From: Miltoncostaea sp963770865
GTDB taxonomy: Bacteria > Actinomycetota > Thermoleophilia > Miltoncostaeales > Miltoncostaeaceae
Assembly: GCA_963770865.1 (NCBI GenBank)
Contig: CAVYRD010000022.1
Span: 45,847-109,846, forward strand
Direction: 5' to 3'
DNA length: 64,000 nucleotides
Shown: piece by piece, positions 29,348 to 37,539 of the stretch
Layout: every line of letters begins with the position of its first letter
How positions within the stretch are numbered: position 1 is the stretch's first letter
Notes under the pieces: model-generated
Seen by the model: the letters and a program-made list of their open reading frames with translations, nothing else
Databases searched by the model: none
What the model was told of the DNA's origin: nothing
Made by a program: the position numbers and the translations under genes

Positions 29348-29350
29348 GCC

Positions 29351-29926
29351 ATGACCGACACCGTCAACACCACCCTGGCGGCGCTCGCGATCGTCGCCCA
29401 GATCGCGGCCGCCCTGATCGCGATCGGCCTGATCGCCGGAGCCCTCAGCCCGCGCGTGCGCGCGGCGTTCGCGGGGTCCTGGAGCGCGCTGTCCCACCAG
29501 GCCGTCTGGCTCGCCTGGTTCACCGCCGCCGTGGCTACCGGCGGGAGCCTCTTCTTCTCCCAGGTCGCGCACTTCCCGCCGTGCCAGTACTGCTGGTACC
29601 AGCGGATCTGCATGTACCCGCTGTCGATCATCCTGCTGGTCGGCGCGCTCCTGCGCGATCGGCGCGTGCCGCTCTACGCCGCCGTCTTCCCGCTGGTGGG
29701 AGCCGTCATCTCGATCTACCACATCTACATCGAGGTGAACCCCGACAAGGAGAGCGCCTCCTGCAAGGCCGGCATCCCCTGCTCGACGCGGTGGATCGAC
29801 AAGTTCGGCTACGTGACCATCCCGGTCATGGCGCTGAGCGCCTTCGCGCTGATCGCCGTGCTGCTGGTCGTCGCGTGGGTCGCGGGGCGCCGCGGCGCGG
29901 ACGAGGACGGCGCCCCGGCCGCCTGA
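29351..29926 (+). CDS. dsbB: disulfide bond formation protein DsbB/BdbC
   Basis: A 191-residue membrane protein with a leading helix plus the four-helix DsbB core. Both redox pairs are present: Cys78-x2-Cys81 in PPCQYCWYQRICMYP and Cys138/Cys144 in SASCKAGIPCSTRW. It would pass electrons from an exported thiol oxidase (DsbA-like) to quinone. The CxxC start to a loop of about 60 residues matches the BdbC type. No dsbA is adjacent. The extra N-terminal helix (residues about 7-30) is common in actinobacterial forms. Confidence 0.9.
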   Translation: MTDTVNTTLAALAIVAQIAAALIAIGLIAGALSPRVRAAFAGSWSALSHQAVWLAWFTAAVATGGSLFFSQVAHFPPCQYCWYQRICMYPLSIILLVGALLRDRRVPLYAAVFPLVGAVISIYHIYIEVNPDKESASCKAGIPCSTRWIDKFGYVTIPVMALSAFALIAVLLVVAWVAGRRGADEDGAPAA

Positions 29927-29940
29927 GCCGCCGGAGCGGC
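29927..29940. terminator. weak bidirectional hairpin between convergent genes
   Basis: GCCGC-CGGA-GCGGC inverted repeat directly after the dsbB stop and four bases before the end of the convergent small gene. Five base pairs and no T-run, so weak. Confidence 0.3.
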
Positions 29941-29944
29941 CCGC

Positions 29945-30205
29945 TCAGTCCTGCGGGAAGAGCACCGAGAGCTCGGCCTGCACCTTGAGCCAGTTCTCGC
30001 GCACGAAGGTCTGCGACACCATGTACCGCGCGCCGGGCAGCGATCGCGCCACGCGCAGGGTGTCCTCGTCGGCCCGCTCCTCGAGCTTCTCCACCAGGTC
30101 CTTGTACTCGCCGAGGGTCTGCGCCATCTCGTAGTGCTTCATCGCGATCTCGTCGAGCAAGCGGTAGACGGGGGCGAACGGATCGCCCGAGGAGGACGTG
30201 CTCAC
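29945..30205 (-). CDS. conserved-looking helical protein, 86 aa
   Basis: A small soluble protein, mostly helix (VYRLLDEIAMKHYEMAQTLGEYKDLVEKLEERADEDTLRV), followed by ARYMVSQTFVRENWLKVQAEL. No signal, Cys or membrane segment. Codon use is normal and the composition is not that of a shadow frame. I do not recognise a family. It is convergent with dsbB; its start lies about 55 bases from the tRNA-Ala gene on the other strand. Confidence 0.6.
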   Translation of the reverse strand: MSTSSSGDPFAPVYRLLDEIAMKHYEMAQTLGEYKDLVEKLEERADEDTLRVARSLPGARYMVSQTFVRENWLKVQAELSVLFPQD

Positions 30206-30261
30206 GGTGCGCCTTCCGGTCGGGGGCCGGGCGCGCCGATGCTACCGTAGGCACCTATTCC

Positions 30262-30334
30262 GGGGGATTAGCTCAGCTGGGAGAGCGCCGCCTTTGCAAG
30301 GCGGAGGTCGTCGGTTCGATCCCGTCATCCTCCA
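30262..30334 (+). tRNA. tRNA-Ala (anticodon TGC)
   Basis: A 73-base cloverleaf. The acceptor GGGGGAT pairs with ATCCTCC and carries the G3-U70 wobble pair that defines alanine tRNAs. The D-arm is GCTCAGCTGGGAGAGC, the anticodon loop TTTGCAA gives TGC, and the T-arm is in GTCGGTTCGATCCCGTC. The discriminator is A; CCA is not encoded. Confidence 0.96.
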
Positions 30335-30369
30335 TCGGCTGATCGTCGGTGAAGGCACCGTGCGCCGGG

Positions 30370-30715
30370 CTCTTCGCGTTCCGCTGCGGGGCCATCGCCT
30401 GCTGGTCGCCACAGGCCGGCGGCCGCGGGTCGGCGGGATCGTCTCGAGACCGTCGGCGTCGCGGCCGACGCGAACGGGTCCGGTTCGACGCGCACATGCG
30501 CGCGGGCGAGCGCCTGTGGGCGGTCGGGGACGTGACCGGGATCTGGCCGCCTCAGCGAGCCGCGGGAGGCCTGCTTCGAGGCCGTGCCGCGCGTGGTCTA
30601 CACCGACCCGCAGGCGGCCTCGGTCGGCGCCGCAGAGACCCGTTCAGCGCGACCGTCCCGCCGTCGGAGGCGCGCGGACCGCCACCTACGGGCGCCCGGC
30701 GGTGAGGCCAAGATG
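30370..30715 (+). pseudogene. remnant of a flavoprotein disulfide reductase (mercuric/mycothione reductase type)
   Basis: Pieces of one protein occur in order but in different frames: an NAD-domain end (RGHRLLVATGRRPRVGG), the second FAD motif (RFDAHMRAGERLWAVGDVTG), and the start of the dimerisation domain (FEAVPRVVYTDPQAASVGAAE). An intact gene would be about 1.4 kb; only about 350 bases are left, so most of the N-terminal half and the C-terminus are gone and frameshifts separate the rest. It starts about 35 bases after the tRNA-Ala 3-prime end, a common insertion or deletion point. The rest of the gap (30716-30798) shows nothing. Confidence 0.7.
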
Positions 30716-30798
30716 GGGTCCTGACCCCATGTGACGGGCCGCCGCGGCCCGCCACCATGGGTGGCAGTGAGGAGGATCGACGCGACCACGAGTGCGGC

Positions 30799-31173
30799 TC
30801 ACCCGGGCCGCCCGTGCGTCCGGGTCCGCAGGGCCGCCTCCCGCTCCCGCCGGATCTCCTCGGCGAAGGGGTCGTGGGTCGCCCACAGGGCGAGCATCGC
30901 CGCGGCCAGCTGCAGCGCGCCCGGGCCGATCCATGACGCCCCGACGCCGACGGGCCCGGCGATGCTGGCGGCCGACAGCAGCCCGCAGGCGATCGCGGGG
31001 CGCCGGAGCGCCACGAGCGCGCCCGCCACGGCGACGAGCCCGGCGATCAGGGCGGCCGGGTCCGGGCCCGCCGCGAGGCCCCACGCCCCGCCGGCCAGGC
31101 CGGCCGCCGCTGCGGCCCCCCGCCGCCACCGCTCGGCGGTTCCCGTCCGCGTGCCTGTCGGCGTCCCGTCCAC
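30799..31173 (-). CDS. small membrane protein, 124 aa
   Basis: Three or four hydrophobic segments in about 95 residues (AAAAAGLAGGAWGLAAG, ALIAGLVAVAGALVAL, IACGLLSAASIAGPVGVGA, ALQLAAAMLALWA), then a charged tail DPFAEEIRREREAALRTRT. GTG 31173 is chosen because upstream residues look non-coding. It is divergent from nhaA2. No family recognised. Confidence 0.55.
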   Translation of the reverse strand: MDGTPTGTRTGTAERWRRGAAAAAGLAGGAWGLAAGPDPAALIAGLVAVAGALVALRRPAIACGLLSAASIAGPVGVGASWIGPGALQLAAAMLALWATHDPFAEEIRREREAALRTRTHGRPG

Positions 31174-31269
31174 CCGGACGATGCTCCCGGTGTCGCCGCG
31201 GGGCGGGAATCGGGGCGCGACCCCATCCTGGGGCCCGGCGCGGCCCCAGCCGCCACCGCGGGGGCGCCC

Positions 31270-32622
31270 GTGACGACCCAGGCCCAAGCCCGCAGGCCCT
31301 GGTCGCGCTCGGACCGCCCGGTCCCCCGCGTCGTGGTCCGGCCGCTGCGCGAGTTCCTGCGCTGGGAGGCGTCCGGCGGCCTCGTGCTGCTCGTCGCCAC
31401 GGCGGCGGCGCTCGCCTGGGCGAACGTCGCCGCGGCCTCCTACGAGGGGCTCTGGGCGGAGCGGCTGCGCCTGGAGATCGGCGGGATGGCGTTCGACCAG
31501 GACCTTCGGCACGTGGTCAACGACGGGCTGATGACCCTCTTCTTCCTGGTGATCGGCCTGGAGGTGAAGCGGGAGCTCGCCGTCGGCCGGCTGCGCACGC
31601 GTCGCGCGGCCCTGCTACCGGCGTTCGCCGCCGCCGGCGGGATCGTCGTGCCCGCGCTCGTCTACCTCGCCGCCACCGCGGGCGGCGAGGGCGCCGCGGG
31701 CTGGGGCATCCCGATGGCCACCGACACCGCGTTCGCGCTGGGCGTCCTGGCACTGCTCGGGCGCCGGGCGCCGCCGGTGCTCACGGCCGTGCTGCTGACG
31801 ATCGCCGTGATCGACGACCTCGGCGCCATGACCGTGATGGCGGTCTTCTACTCGGAGGGCCCCGACCCGGCGTGGCTCGCCGCGGCGGTCGCCTGCCTGG
31901 CGGGCGGGGCCGTCCTCAACCGCCTGCACGTGCGCCACATCCTCCCGTACCTGGCCCTCGGGGCCCTGGCGTGGGTGGCGACGGCCGCCGCGGGCGTCCA
32001 CCCGACCGTGATCGGCGTCGCCCTGGGGCTGCTGACCCCGGCGCGCCCGTTCCAGCCCCAGGTCGCCGTGGCCGAGGCGGCCGGGCGGGCGGCCGACGGC
32101 GTCGAGACCTCCCCGGCCTCGCCCGACGCCAACGCCGCGCAGTGGCGCCGCCTGGCGTTCCTCAGCCGCGAGGCGATCTCGCCGGTGACCCGGATCGAGC
32201 ACGCGCTGCACCCGTGGACCAGCATGCTCGTGGTTCCCGTGTTCGCCCTGGCCAACGCCGGCATCGTGCTCGGCGGGGACGCGCTGTCGGCGGCCGCGGG
32301 CAGCCCGGTCACCCTCGGCGTCGTGCTCGGCCTCGTGATCGGCAAGCCGGCGGGCCTCGTCGGTGGCGCGTGGCTCGCGGTGCGGCTCGGCCTGGCTGAC
32401 CGCCCCCGCGGCGTCGGCTGGCGCCACATGGCCGGCCTCGGCGGCATCGCCGGCATCGGTTTCACCATCTCGCTCTTCGTCACGGGGCTCGCGTTCGAGG
32501 ACGCCGCGACGCTGGGGGCCGCGAAGGTCGGCATCCTGGCCGGCTCGATCGCCTCGGCCACCGCGGGGGTGGCCCTGCTGCTGGCGGCGGGCCGCCGCCG
32601 GGGGAGGCCCACGCCGCGTTGA
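31270..32622 (+). CDS. nhaA: Na+/H+ antiporter NhaA, second copy
   Basis: A 450-residue NhaA with the aspartate pair in TIAVIDDLGAMTVM and the motifs VNDGLMTLFFLVIGLEVKRE and WGIPMATDTAFALG. It differs from the first copy in a longer cytoplasmic loop (AEAAGRAADGVETSPASPDANAAQ, between helices 8 and 9). GTG start. The histidine kinase gene begins inside its stop (TTGA), then the response regulator inside that one's (GTGA), so transporter and two-component system are one operon. Such a coupling suggests that the kinase senses Na+, pH or membrane energy. Confidence 0.92.
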   Translation: MTTQAQARRPWSRSDRPVPRVVVRPLREFLRWEASGGLVLLVATAAALAWANVAAASYEGLWAERLRLEIGGMAFDQDLRHVVNDGLMTLFFLVIGLEVKRELAVGRLRTRRAALLPAFAAAGGIVVPALVYLAATAGGEGAAGWGIPMATDTAFALGVLALLGRRAPPVLTAVLLTIAVIDDLGAMTVMAVFYSEGPDPAWLAAAVACLAGGAVLNRLHVRHILPYLALGALAWVATAAAGVHPTVIGVALGLLTPARPFQPQVAVAEAAGRAADGVETSPASPDANAAQWRRLAFLSREAISPVTRIEHALHPWTSMLVVPVFALANAGIVLGGDALSAAAGSPVTLGVVLGLVIGKPAGLVGGAWLAVRLGLADRPRGVGWRHMAGLGGIAGIGFTISLFVTGLAFEDAATLGAAKVGILAGSIASATAGVALLLAAGRRRGRPTPR

Positions 32623-33626
32623 CGCGCCCCCGCCGGCGTGTGAGCGTGGCCGCCGTGCCCCTCTTCTGGCGCGTCTACCTCGCCGCCGCCGCGGTCCTGG
32701 TCCTCGCGGCCGTCGCGCTCGTCGTCCTGCCGGTGACGGTCAGCGAGCGCACCCTCCCGGCGGAGATCGCGGTCGTCGCGGCGGGGCTCGCGCTGCTGCT
32801 GGGCGTCAGCGTCCTGCTGGTGCGGCGCAGCCTGGCCCCCCTCGACGAGCTCGTGGCCCTGGCCAAGGGGGTCGACCCGCTGCGGCCGGGCGAGCGCCTG
32901 GCGCCGCCCTTCCGCGGCGAGGTCACCGAGGTGACGGAGGTGGTGGAGGCGTTCAACGGGATGCTCGACCGGCTCGAGGCCGAGCGCGCGGAGAGCGCCC
33001 GGCGGACCCTCACCGCGCAGGAGGACGAGCGGCTGCGCATCGCCCACGAGCTGCACGACGAGGTGGGGCAGACGCTGACCGCGGTGCTGCTGCAGCTGAA
33101 GCGCGCCGCCGAGACGGCCCCGCCGGAGATCCGGGAGCGCCTCGCCGCGGCCCAGGAGGCCGCGCGGGCCGGGCTGGACGAGGTCGGGCGCATCGTGCGC
33201 CGGCTGCGGCCCGAGGCGCTCGACGACCTGGGGCTGCCGAGCGCCCTGACCGCCCTCGCGGCGGCGGTCTCGCGTCAGGCGGGCATCCCGGTCCACCGGG
33301 TGATCGGTCCCGGCCTGCCGCCGCTGTCGCCCGAGGCGGAGCTGGTCGTCTACCGCGTGGCCCAGGAGGCGCTCACCAACGCGGTGCGTCACGCCGGCGC
33401 CGCGCAGGTGTGGCTCACGCTGGAGCCGGCCGCCGGCGACGGCGTCGTGCTGGAGGTCGAGGACGACGGCCGCGGGCTCGCCGGGGCGGGGGAGGGCGCG
33501 GGCGGGATCCGCGGGATGCGCGAGCGCGCGCTGCTCGTGCGCGGCGCGATCGAGATCGGGGACGGGCCGCGCGGCGGCGCCCGGGTACGGCTGGCGATCC
33601 CCCCGTCGGAGCGGGTCGCCGCGTGA
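32619..33626 (+). CDS. NarX/DesK-type sensor histidine kinase
   Basis: A 335-residue kinase of the HisKA_3 group. Two N-terminal membrane helices (about 17-38 and 47-67) without a sizeable extracytoplasmic loop, a HAMP-like linker (RRSLAPLDELVALAKGVDPL), the H-box ERLRIAHELHDEVGQTLT, and an HATPase domain with the N-box YRVAQEALTNAVRHA and DDGRGL. With no sensor loop it probably senses within the membrane or through the antiporter encoded just upstream. TTG start overlaps the nhaA stop; its stop overlaps the response regulator start. Confidence 0.9.
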   Translation: MTRPRRRVSVAAVPLFWRVYLAAAAVLVLAAVALVVLPVTVSERTLPAEIAVVAAGLALLLGVSVLLVRRSLAPLDELVALAKGVDPLRPGERLAPPFRGEVTEVTEVVEAFNGMLDRLEAERAESARRTLTAQEDERLRIAHELHDEVGQTLTAVLLQLKRAAETAPPEIRERLAAAQEAARAGLDEVGRIVRRLRPEALDDLGLPSALTALAAAVSRQAGIPVHRVIGPGLPPLSPEAELVVYRVAQEALTNAVRHAGAAQVWLTLEPAAGDGVVLEVEDDGRGLAGAGEGAGGIRGMRERALLVRGAIEIGDGPRGGARVRLAIPPSERVAA

Positions 33627-34270
33627 GGACCCGCGTGATGCTCGCCGACGACCACGCGATGGTCCGCCGCGGCCTGCGGCTCGTGATCGAGGAGGAGGCC
33701 GACTTCACCGTCGTCGCCGAGGCGGGCGACGGGCTCGTGGCGGTCCGCCTGGGGAGCGCCCCGGACGTCGACCTCGCCGTGCTCGACGTCGCGATGCCGC
33801 GGATGACCGGCCTGCAGGCGGCGCGCGAGCTGTCGCGGCGGCGTCCCGGGCTGCCGATCGTGATGCTCTCGATGCACGACAACGAGCAGTACTTCTTCGA
33901 GGCCCTGAAGGCCGGCGCCTCGGGCTACGTCCTGAAGTCCATGGCCGACGAGGACCTGATGTCCGCGTGCCGCGCCGCCGTCCGCGGCGAGCCCTTCCTC
34001 TATCCGGCGGCGGCGTCGGCGCTGATCCGCGACCACCTGGCCCGCGCGGCCGAGGACGGCGCGCTCTCGGGCGACCCCCTGACGCCGCGCGAGATCGACG
34101 TGCTCAAGCTGATCGCCGAGGCGCACACGTCGCGCCAGATCGCCGAGATGCTGTCCGTGAGCGTGAAGACCGTCGAGAGCCACCGGGCGAACATCCTGAG
34201 AAAGCTCGGGATGCGTGACCGGGTGGAGCTCACCCGCTACGCCATCCGCCGGGGGCTGGTGGAGCCCTAG
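33623..34270 (+). CDS. NarL/LuxR-family response regulator
   Basis: A 215-residue regulator with a receiver domain (acidic DD in VMLADDHAMV, phospho-acceptor Asp in DLAVLDVAMPRMTG, Lys in GYVLKSMADED) and a C-terminal LuxR helix-turn-helix (LTPREIDVLKLIAEAHTSRQ, then IAEMLSVSVKTVESHRANI). It is the cognate partner of the kinase with which it shares a GTGA overlap, and is probably autoregulatory for the nhaA operon. GTG 33623 start; GTG 33635 is an alternative. Confidence 0.92.
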   Translation: MRTRVMLADDHAMVRRGLRLVIEEEADFTVVAEAGDGLVAVRLGSAPDVDLAVLDVAMPRMTGLQAARELSRRRPGLPIVMLSMHDNEQYFFEALKAGASGYVLKSMADEDLMSACRAAVRGEPFLYPAAASALIRDHLARAAEDGALSGDPLTPREIDVLKLIAEAHTSRQIAEMLSVSVKTVESHRANILRKLGMRDRVELTRYAIRRGLVEP

Positions 34271-34470
34271 CCCCGGGGTGGGCCCGCGCGCGTCAGCGAA
34301 AGGTAGAGCGCGGGCGAGTCGGCAGCTGCCGACGTCTTGGTCGCGGCGACCTCGACGCGGAACACCCCGCCGGTCTTCGGCACGGTCACCTTCGCTTTGC
34401 CGGCCGCCGTGATGGCCTGAAGTCGGCGCGCATGGCGCGCGAGGTAGAGCTCCTCCGCTGCTCGTGGAGG
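34267..34470 (-). pseudogene. fragment of a secreted beta-rich protein
   Basis: The minus-strand frame ending at 34267 encodes ARRLQAITAAGKAKVTVPKT followed by GGVFRVEVAATKTSAAADSP and ALYLSLTRA, which looks like the last beta-strands of an exported protein. There is no start or signal peptide upstream and the frame becomes Pro/Arg-rich, non-coding sequence. Probably a gene end left by a deletion. Nothing else is seen between 34271 and 34573. Confidence 0.3.
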
Positions 34471-34573
34471 GCGCCGAGGAGGAGGGGGAGGAGGCGCGGT
34501 TCCCGCGCCAGGACGACCCGGTGGACGCCCCCCACCCGGGCGCGCGGGCATGAGCGCGCGCCGGAGGGTCGGC

Positions 34574-35275
34574 CTACGGGGTCGCGCCGAGCTTGATCTT
34601 CTCGAGCGCCGCGATCAGCGCGGCGGCCGTCCGGCCCAGGCGCGTCTCCGCGCCGAGGGCGACGGTCCGCTTCAGCTGCACGTCCGCCACGGCGGCGCGC
34701 CCGCGGTAGATCGCGACCCACGCCTGGTTGAAGCGGACGATCTGCTCCATCGGGTGAGACGCCGCCAGCGCGGCCAGCCGCCGGTCGGCCTCGGCGAGGC
34801 CGGCCGCTCCCTCGCCGCCCCGGATCACCGCGAGGCCGACCTGCGCGCTCAGGTTGCCGGGGTCGAACTTCAGCGCCGACTGGTACGAGAACTGCGCGCT
34901 CGCCGGGTCGCCGACCACCTGCAGGACCGAGCCGAGCTCGACGAACCGCACGGGGTCCTTGCTCGTCATCGCCATGATCCGCAGCTCCTGCGCCTGGCGG
35001 GCCGGCGGGAGGCCGGAGAGCTTGGCCGGCAGCGGGTGGTCGAGGACCATCGCGAAGGGCGGCAGCTCGGCGGTGTTCGCGTCGGCCGTCGCCACCGGCC
35101 CCGGGGCCGCAGGCTGGGCCTCGTCGCGGGCGCTCTGGCCGGCCGGCGTGTCGAGCGCGTTGGCGATCAGGAGCGCCCCTCCCGCCAGCGCGATCCAGGC
35201 GCCGACGAGGATCACCAGGCGGCGAAGCGGCGGGCGGCCGGCGGGCGATCGGAGGGTCTGGAGCATCTGGTTCAC
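34574..35275 (-). CDS. membrane-anchored TPR-like protein
   Basis: About 233 residues from GTG 35275 (ATG 35266 is an alternative). One membrane helix (RRLVILVGAWIALAGGALLIANAL, about 19-42) precedes an Ala/Pro linker and a C-terminal helical repeat region (AQFSYQSALKFDPGNLSAQVGLAV, MEQIVRFNQAWVAIYRGRAA) that reads as TPR. Probably a scaffold on the outer face of the membrane. No partner is indicated by its neighbours. Confidence 0.65.
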   Translation of the reverse strand: MNQMLQTLRSPAGRPPLRRLVILVGAWIALAGGALLIANALDTPAGQSARDEAQPAAPGPVATADANTAELPPFAMVLDHPLPAKLSGLPPARQAQELRIMAMTSKDPVRFVELGSVLQVVGDPASAQFSYQSALKFDPGNLSAQVGLAVIRGGEGAAGLAEADRRLAALAASHPMEQIVRFNQAWVAIYRGRAAVADVQLKRTVALGAETRLGRTAAALIAALEKIKLGATP

Positions 35276-35640
35276 GGCACGGGTGATCCTACTCGCCGGC
35301 CCCAAAGGGGGGCGGCGCGCCCGAGCCGCCCCGCGGACGGGCCCCCGCCCGAGCAGCGCCGGGACCGGCGCCGCATCGCCGGCGTGGTCGTCGTCGGCGC
35401 CCTGCAGGCGCTGGGCCCCTGATGCGAACCTGGCCGCCGCCCGGATCTCCGCGGGGATCACTCCCGGCCCCGTGTGGCCGCTACGGCGCTCGGGTGCGGG
35501 TCCACGACGAGCGTCCGGGGGGGATTACCCGCACCCAGGTTGGGCGCGGGCGCGGATTCAGTCGCACCCTCGCGGACCGAATCTTGTCTCCGACAGTCCC
35601 GTATTCCCCCCGAACGGGACGTTTTCGGAGGAGAGGTCCC
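35276..35640. other. 365-base divergent intergenic region with a GC hairpin
   Basis: No convincing gene. It holds an 8-bp hairpin, GGGGCGGC (35309-35316) and GCCGCCCC (35325-35332) with an 8-base loop, and should contain the promoters of the divergent TPR gene and of the 215-residue protein. The GGAGGAGAGG ribosome site of the latter is at 35626-35635. The hairpin lies upstream of both genes, so it is not a terminator for either. Confidence 0.5.
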
Positions 35641-36288
35641 ATGACCGGACATCCCAGGCGTCGCTTGATCGCATGGATCGGCGGCATCGCCGCATGTGTC
35701 GTGCTCATCGCCGCGGGTATCGCGTACGTCGTGGTCGGAGTCAACGGCCGTGACGAGGTCCAGAACAACGTCGCTCGTGAGCAGATCGTCGGCACCCCCG
35801 ACATGACCCCGACCGCCATCCGCGAGGAGATCGCGGCGGCCGGCCTGAAGAACGTCCAGGACGTCCCGACGTGCTCGGTCGCCAACGTGACGATCGACAA
35901 CGGCGACAAGGCCAAGTGCTTCGCCAGCTACATGCGCATCCACGCCCTCGAGGCGAGCGGTGGCAAGACCTACGCCCAGCTCGACCGCTACCTCGACAAG
36001 TCCGGCAACCCCACCAGCGACCAGAAGGCCGCCGCGGTCGATCCCAAGTCGGGCCAGCCCGTGGAGAACCCTGTCCGCGCGACGTGGGTCACCGAGACCG
36101 CCCTCAGCACCGGCCTGAACATGGCCTTCTTCGCCGAGCAGGTCTCGATCTTCGGCATCGTGATGGGCATCTGCATGATCGTGATCGGCATCGGCCTCGG
36201 CGTCCTCACCGTCTTCGCCATCGGCCTCGCGCCGTGGAAGGCGACGGAGTCCGAGAAGGCCGCACCGGAGCCCGCCGCCACCACCTGA
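35641..36288 (+). CDS. two-helix membrane protein with extracytoplasmic domain
   Basis: A 215-residue protein with an N-terminal helix (LIAWIGGIAACVVLIAAGIA, about 9-31), an extracytoplasmic domain of about 110 residues with two cysteines (DVPTCSVANVTIDNGDKAKC), and a C-terminal helix (VSIFGIVMGICMIVIGIGLG). It has a strong GGAGGAGAGG site, an unusually low-Arg, Lys/Asn-rich composition for this genome, and a very strong terminator behind it. Those traits suggest high expression. The family is unknown. Confidence 0.75.
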   Translation: MTGHPRRRLIAWIGGIAACVVLIAAGIAYVVVGVNGRDEVQNNVAREQIVGTPDMTPTAIREEIAAAGLKNVQDVPTCSVANVTIDNGDKAKCFASYMRIHALEASGGKTYAQLDRYLDKSGNPTSDQKAAAVDPKSGQPVENPVRATWVTETALSTGLNMAFFAEQVSIFGIVMGICMIVIGIGLGVLTVFAIGLAPWKATESEKAAPEPAATT

Positions 36289-36339
36289 TCGGACCCCCGC
36301 CGCGGCTCGTCTCGCGGCGTCATCCCCGGAAGGATCGTC

Positions 36340-36371
36340 GCGGCCCCCCTGGTCATCGCCAGGGGGGCCGC
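36340..36371 (+). terminator. 13-bp perfect hairpin after the 36288 gene
   Basis: GCGGCCCCCCTGG pairs perfectly with CCAGGGGGGCCGC around a six-base TCATCG loop. It stands 51 bases after the stop of the preceding gene. There is no T-run, as usual in high-GC actinobacteria. Confidence 0.8.
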
Positions 36372-36384
36372 CGGTGTGTCCGGG

Positions 36385-36795
36385 GGCCCCCACCCGCCGG
36401 GCCGGACCAGCCCCGCCTCGTAGGCCGCGACGACCGCCTGGGTGCGGTCCCGCAGGCGAGCTTGGCAGGATGCTCGCGACGTGGGTCTTGACCGTGTGCT
36501 CGCTCACCACGAGGTCTCCGGCGATCTCGTGATTCGAGAGCCCGCGGGCCACGAGCCGCAGGACGTCCGCCTCCCGGGCCGTGAGCGCGTCGAGCGCCGG
36601 CGGCGGGCGCCGGCCGGCGCGCGGGCCTCGTTGATCGCGCGCGCGATCGTGAGCTGGGTGAGGGCTTGGTGACGTGCACGTCGGCGCGGCCGGTGCCCGA
36701 CGCGTGCACGGTCTCCGCGAGGCGGGCGCCGCCGCGCAGCCGAGCGCGAGGGTCAGCGCCGCCGCGGTGCGCACGGGCCGGTGGATCCTGGTCAT
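36385..36795 (-). pseudogene. chimeric remnant: SIMPL-domain protein start joined to a LuxR regulator end
   Basis: ATG 36795 opens a signal peptide (RTAAALTLALGCAAA), then, after a frame change, HASGTGRADVHVTKP and TIARAINEARAPA, the start of a SIMPL (DUF541) domain. At about 36610 this switches to a response-regulator output domain: PPPALDALTAREADVLRLVA, RGLSNHEIAGDLVVSEHTVK, THVASIL. Two missing bases follow before RDRTQAVVAAYEAGL. The receiver domain and the rest of SIMPL are absent. This looks like a deletion that fused two neighbouring genes and then decayed. The gap 36796-36891 shows nothing more. Confidence 0.65.
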
Positions 36796-36891
36796 GGCCG
36801 TCTCCGATCGTCGATGTCGCGAGCCCGCCGGTGCGGGCCCCGCATCAACTAGGCGCCGGGGCGCCCGGTGCATCCCGGGGCGCGCGGATCC

Positions 36892-37539
36892 TCAGCGCGC
36901 CAGACGCAGGCGGTAGTGCCCGGCGGCGGGGGAGCTGACGAAGCGCTCGACCTCGTAGCGGGACTGCGCGCCGCCGGTGTCGTCGTCGAACAGGCGCTCG
37001 CCGGCGCCGAGCAGCTTCGGCACGACGTGCACCTCGATCTCGTCGAGCAGCCCGGCCCGCATGTACTGGCGCGCCGCGCTCGCGCCGCCACCGAGGGACA
37101 CGTCCCGGCCGCCGGCCGCGTCCATCGCCCGCTCGAGCGCGGCCTCGATGCCGTCGGTCACGAAGTGGAACGTGGTGCCGCCCTGCATCTCGAGCGGCTC
37201 TCGCGGGTGGTGCGTGAGAACGAAGACGGGAGAGTGGTAGGGCGGGTCCTCGCCCCACCAGCCGCGCCACGACCCGTCTCCCCAGCCGCCGGGTCCGCCG
37301 CCGAACATGTTCCGGCCCATCACGACCGCGCCGAAGCCCTGCTGCGCCTCGGTGAGGACGTCGTCGTCGAGGCCGGCCTCGCCGCCCTCCCGACCGGTCA
37401 TCGCGTGGAAGGCGCGCGTCGCGAACGCCCACTCGTGGAGCGCGAGGCCGCCGACCCCGAGGGGGTTCTCCGGCCCCTGGTCCGGCCCGGCCACGAAGCC
37501 GTCGAGCGACATGGTGATCTGGAGCCGAAGGCGTGCCAC
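36892..37539 (-). CDS. dihydrofolate reductase/RibD-like protein
   Basis: A 215-residue DHFR-fold protein of the RibD C-terminal group: LRLQITMSLDGFVAGPDQGP at the N-terminus, FGAVVMGRNMFGGGPGGWG, and the NADPH phosphate loop VSLGGGASAARQYMRAGLLDE, ending LRLR. These YwjB/YyaP-like proteins are widespread in actinobacteria and are not true folate enzymes; the substrate is unknown. GTG start with an AGGAGAT site nine bases upstream. Confidence 0.88.
   Translation of the reverse strand: MARLRLQITMSLDGFVAGPDQGPENPLGVGGLALHEWAFATRAFHAMTGREGGEAGLDDDVLTEAQQGFGAVVMGRNMFGGGPGGWGDGSWRGWWGEDPPYHSPVFVLTHHPREPLEMQGGTTFHFVTDGIEAALERAMDAAGGRDVSLGGGASAARQYMRAGLLDEIEVHVVPKLLGAGERLFDDDTGGAQSRYEVERFVSSPAAGHYRLRLAR

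Noticed and set aside
35309..35332. GC hairpin as a transcription terminator
   Set aside because: It lies upstream of both divergent genes, so it terminates neither. It may be structure in a leader.
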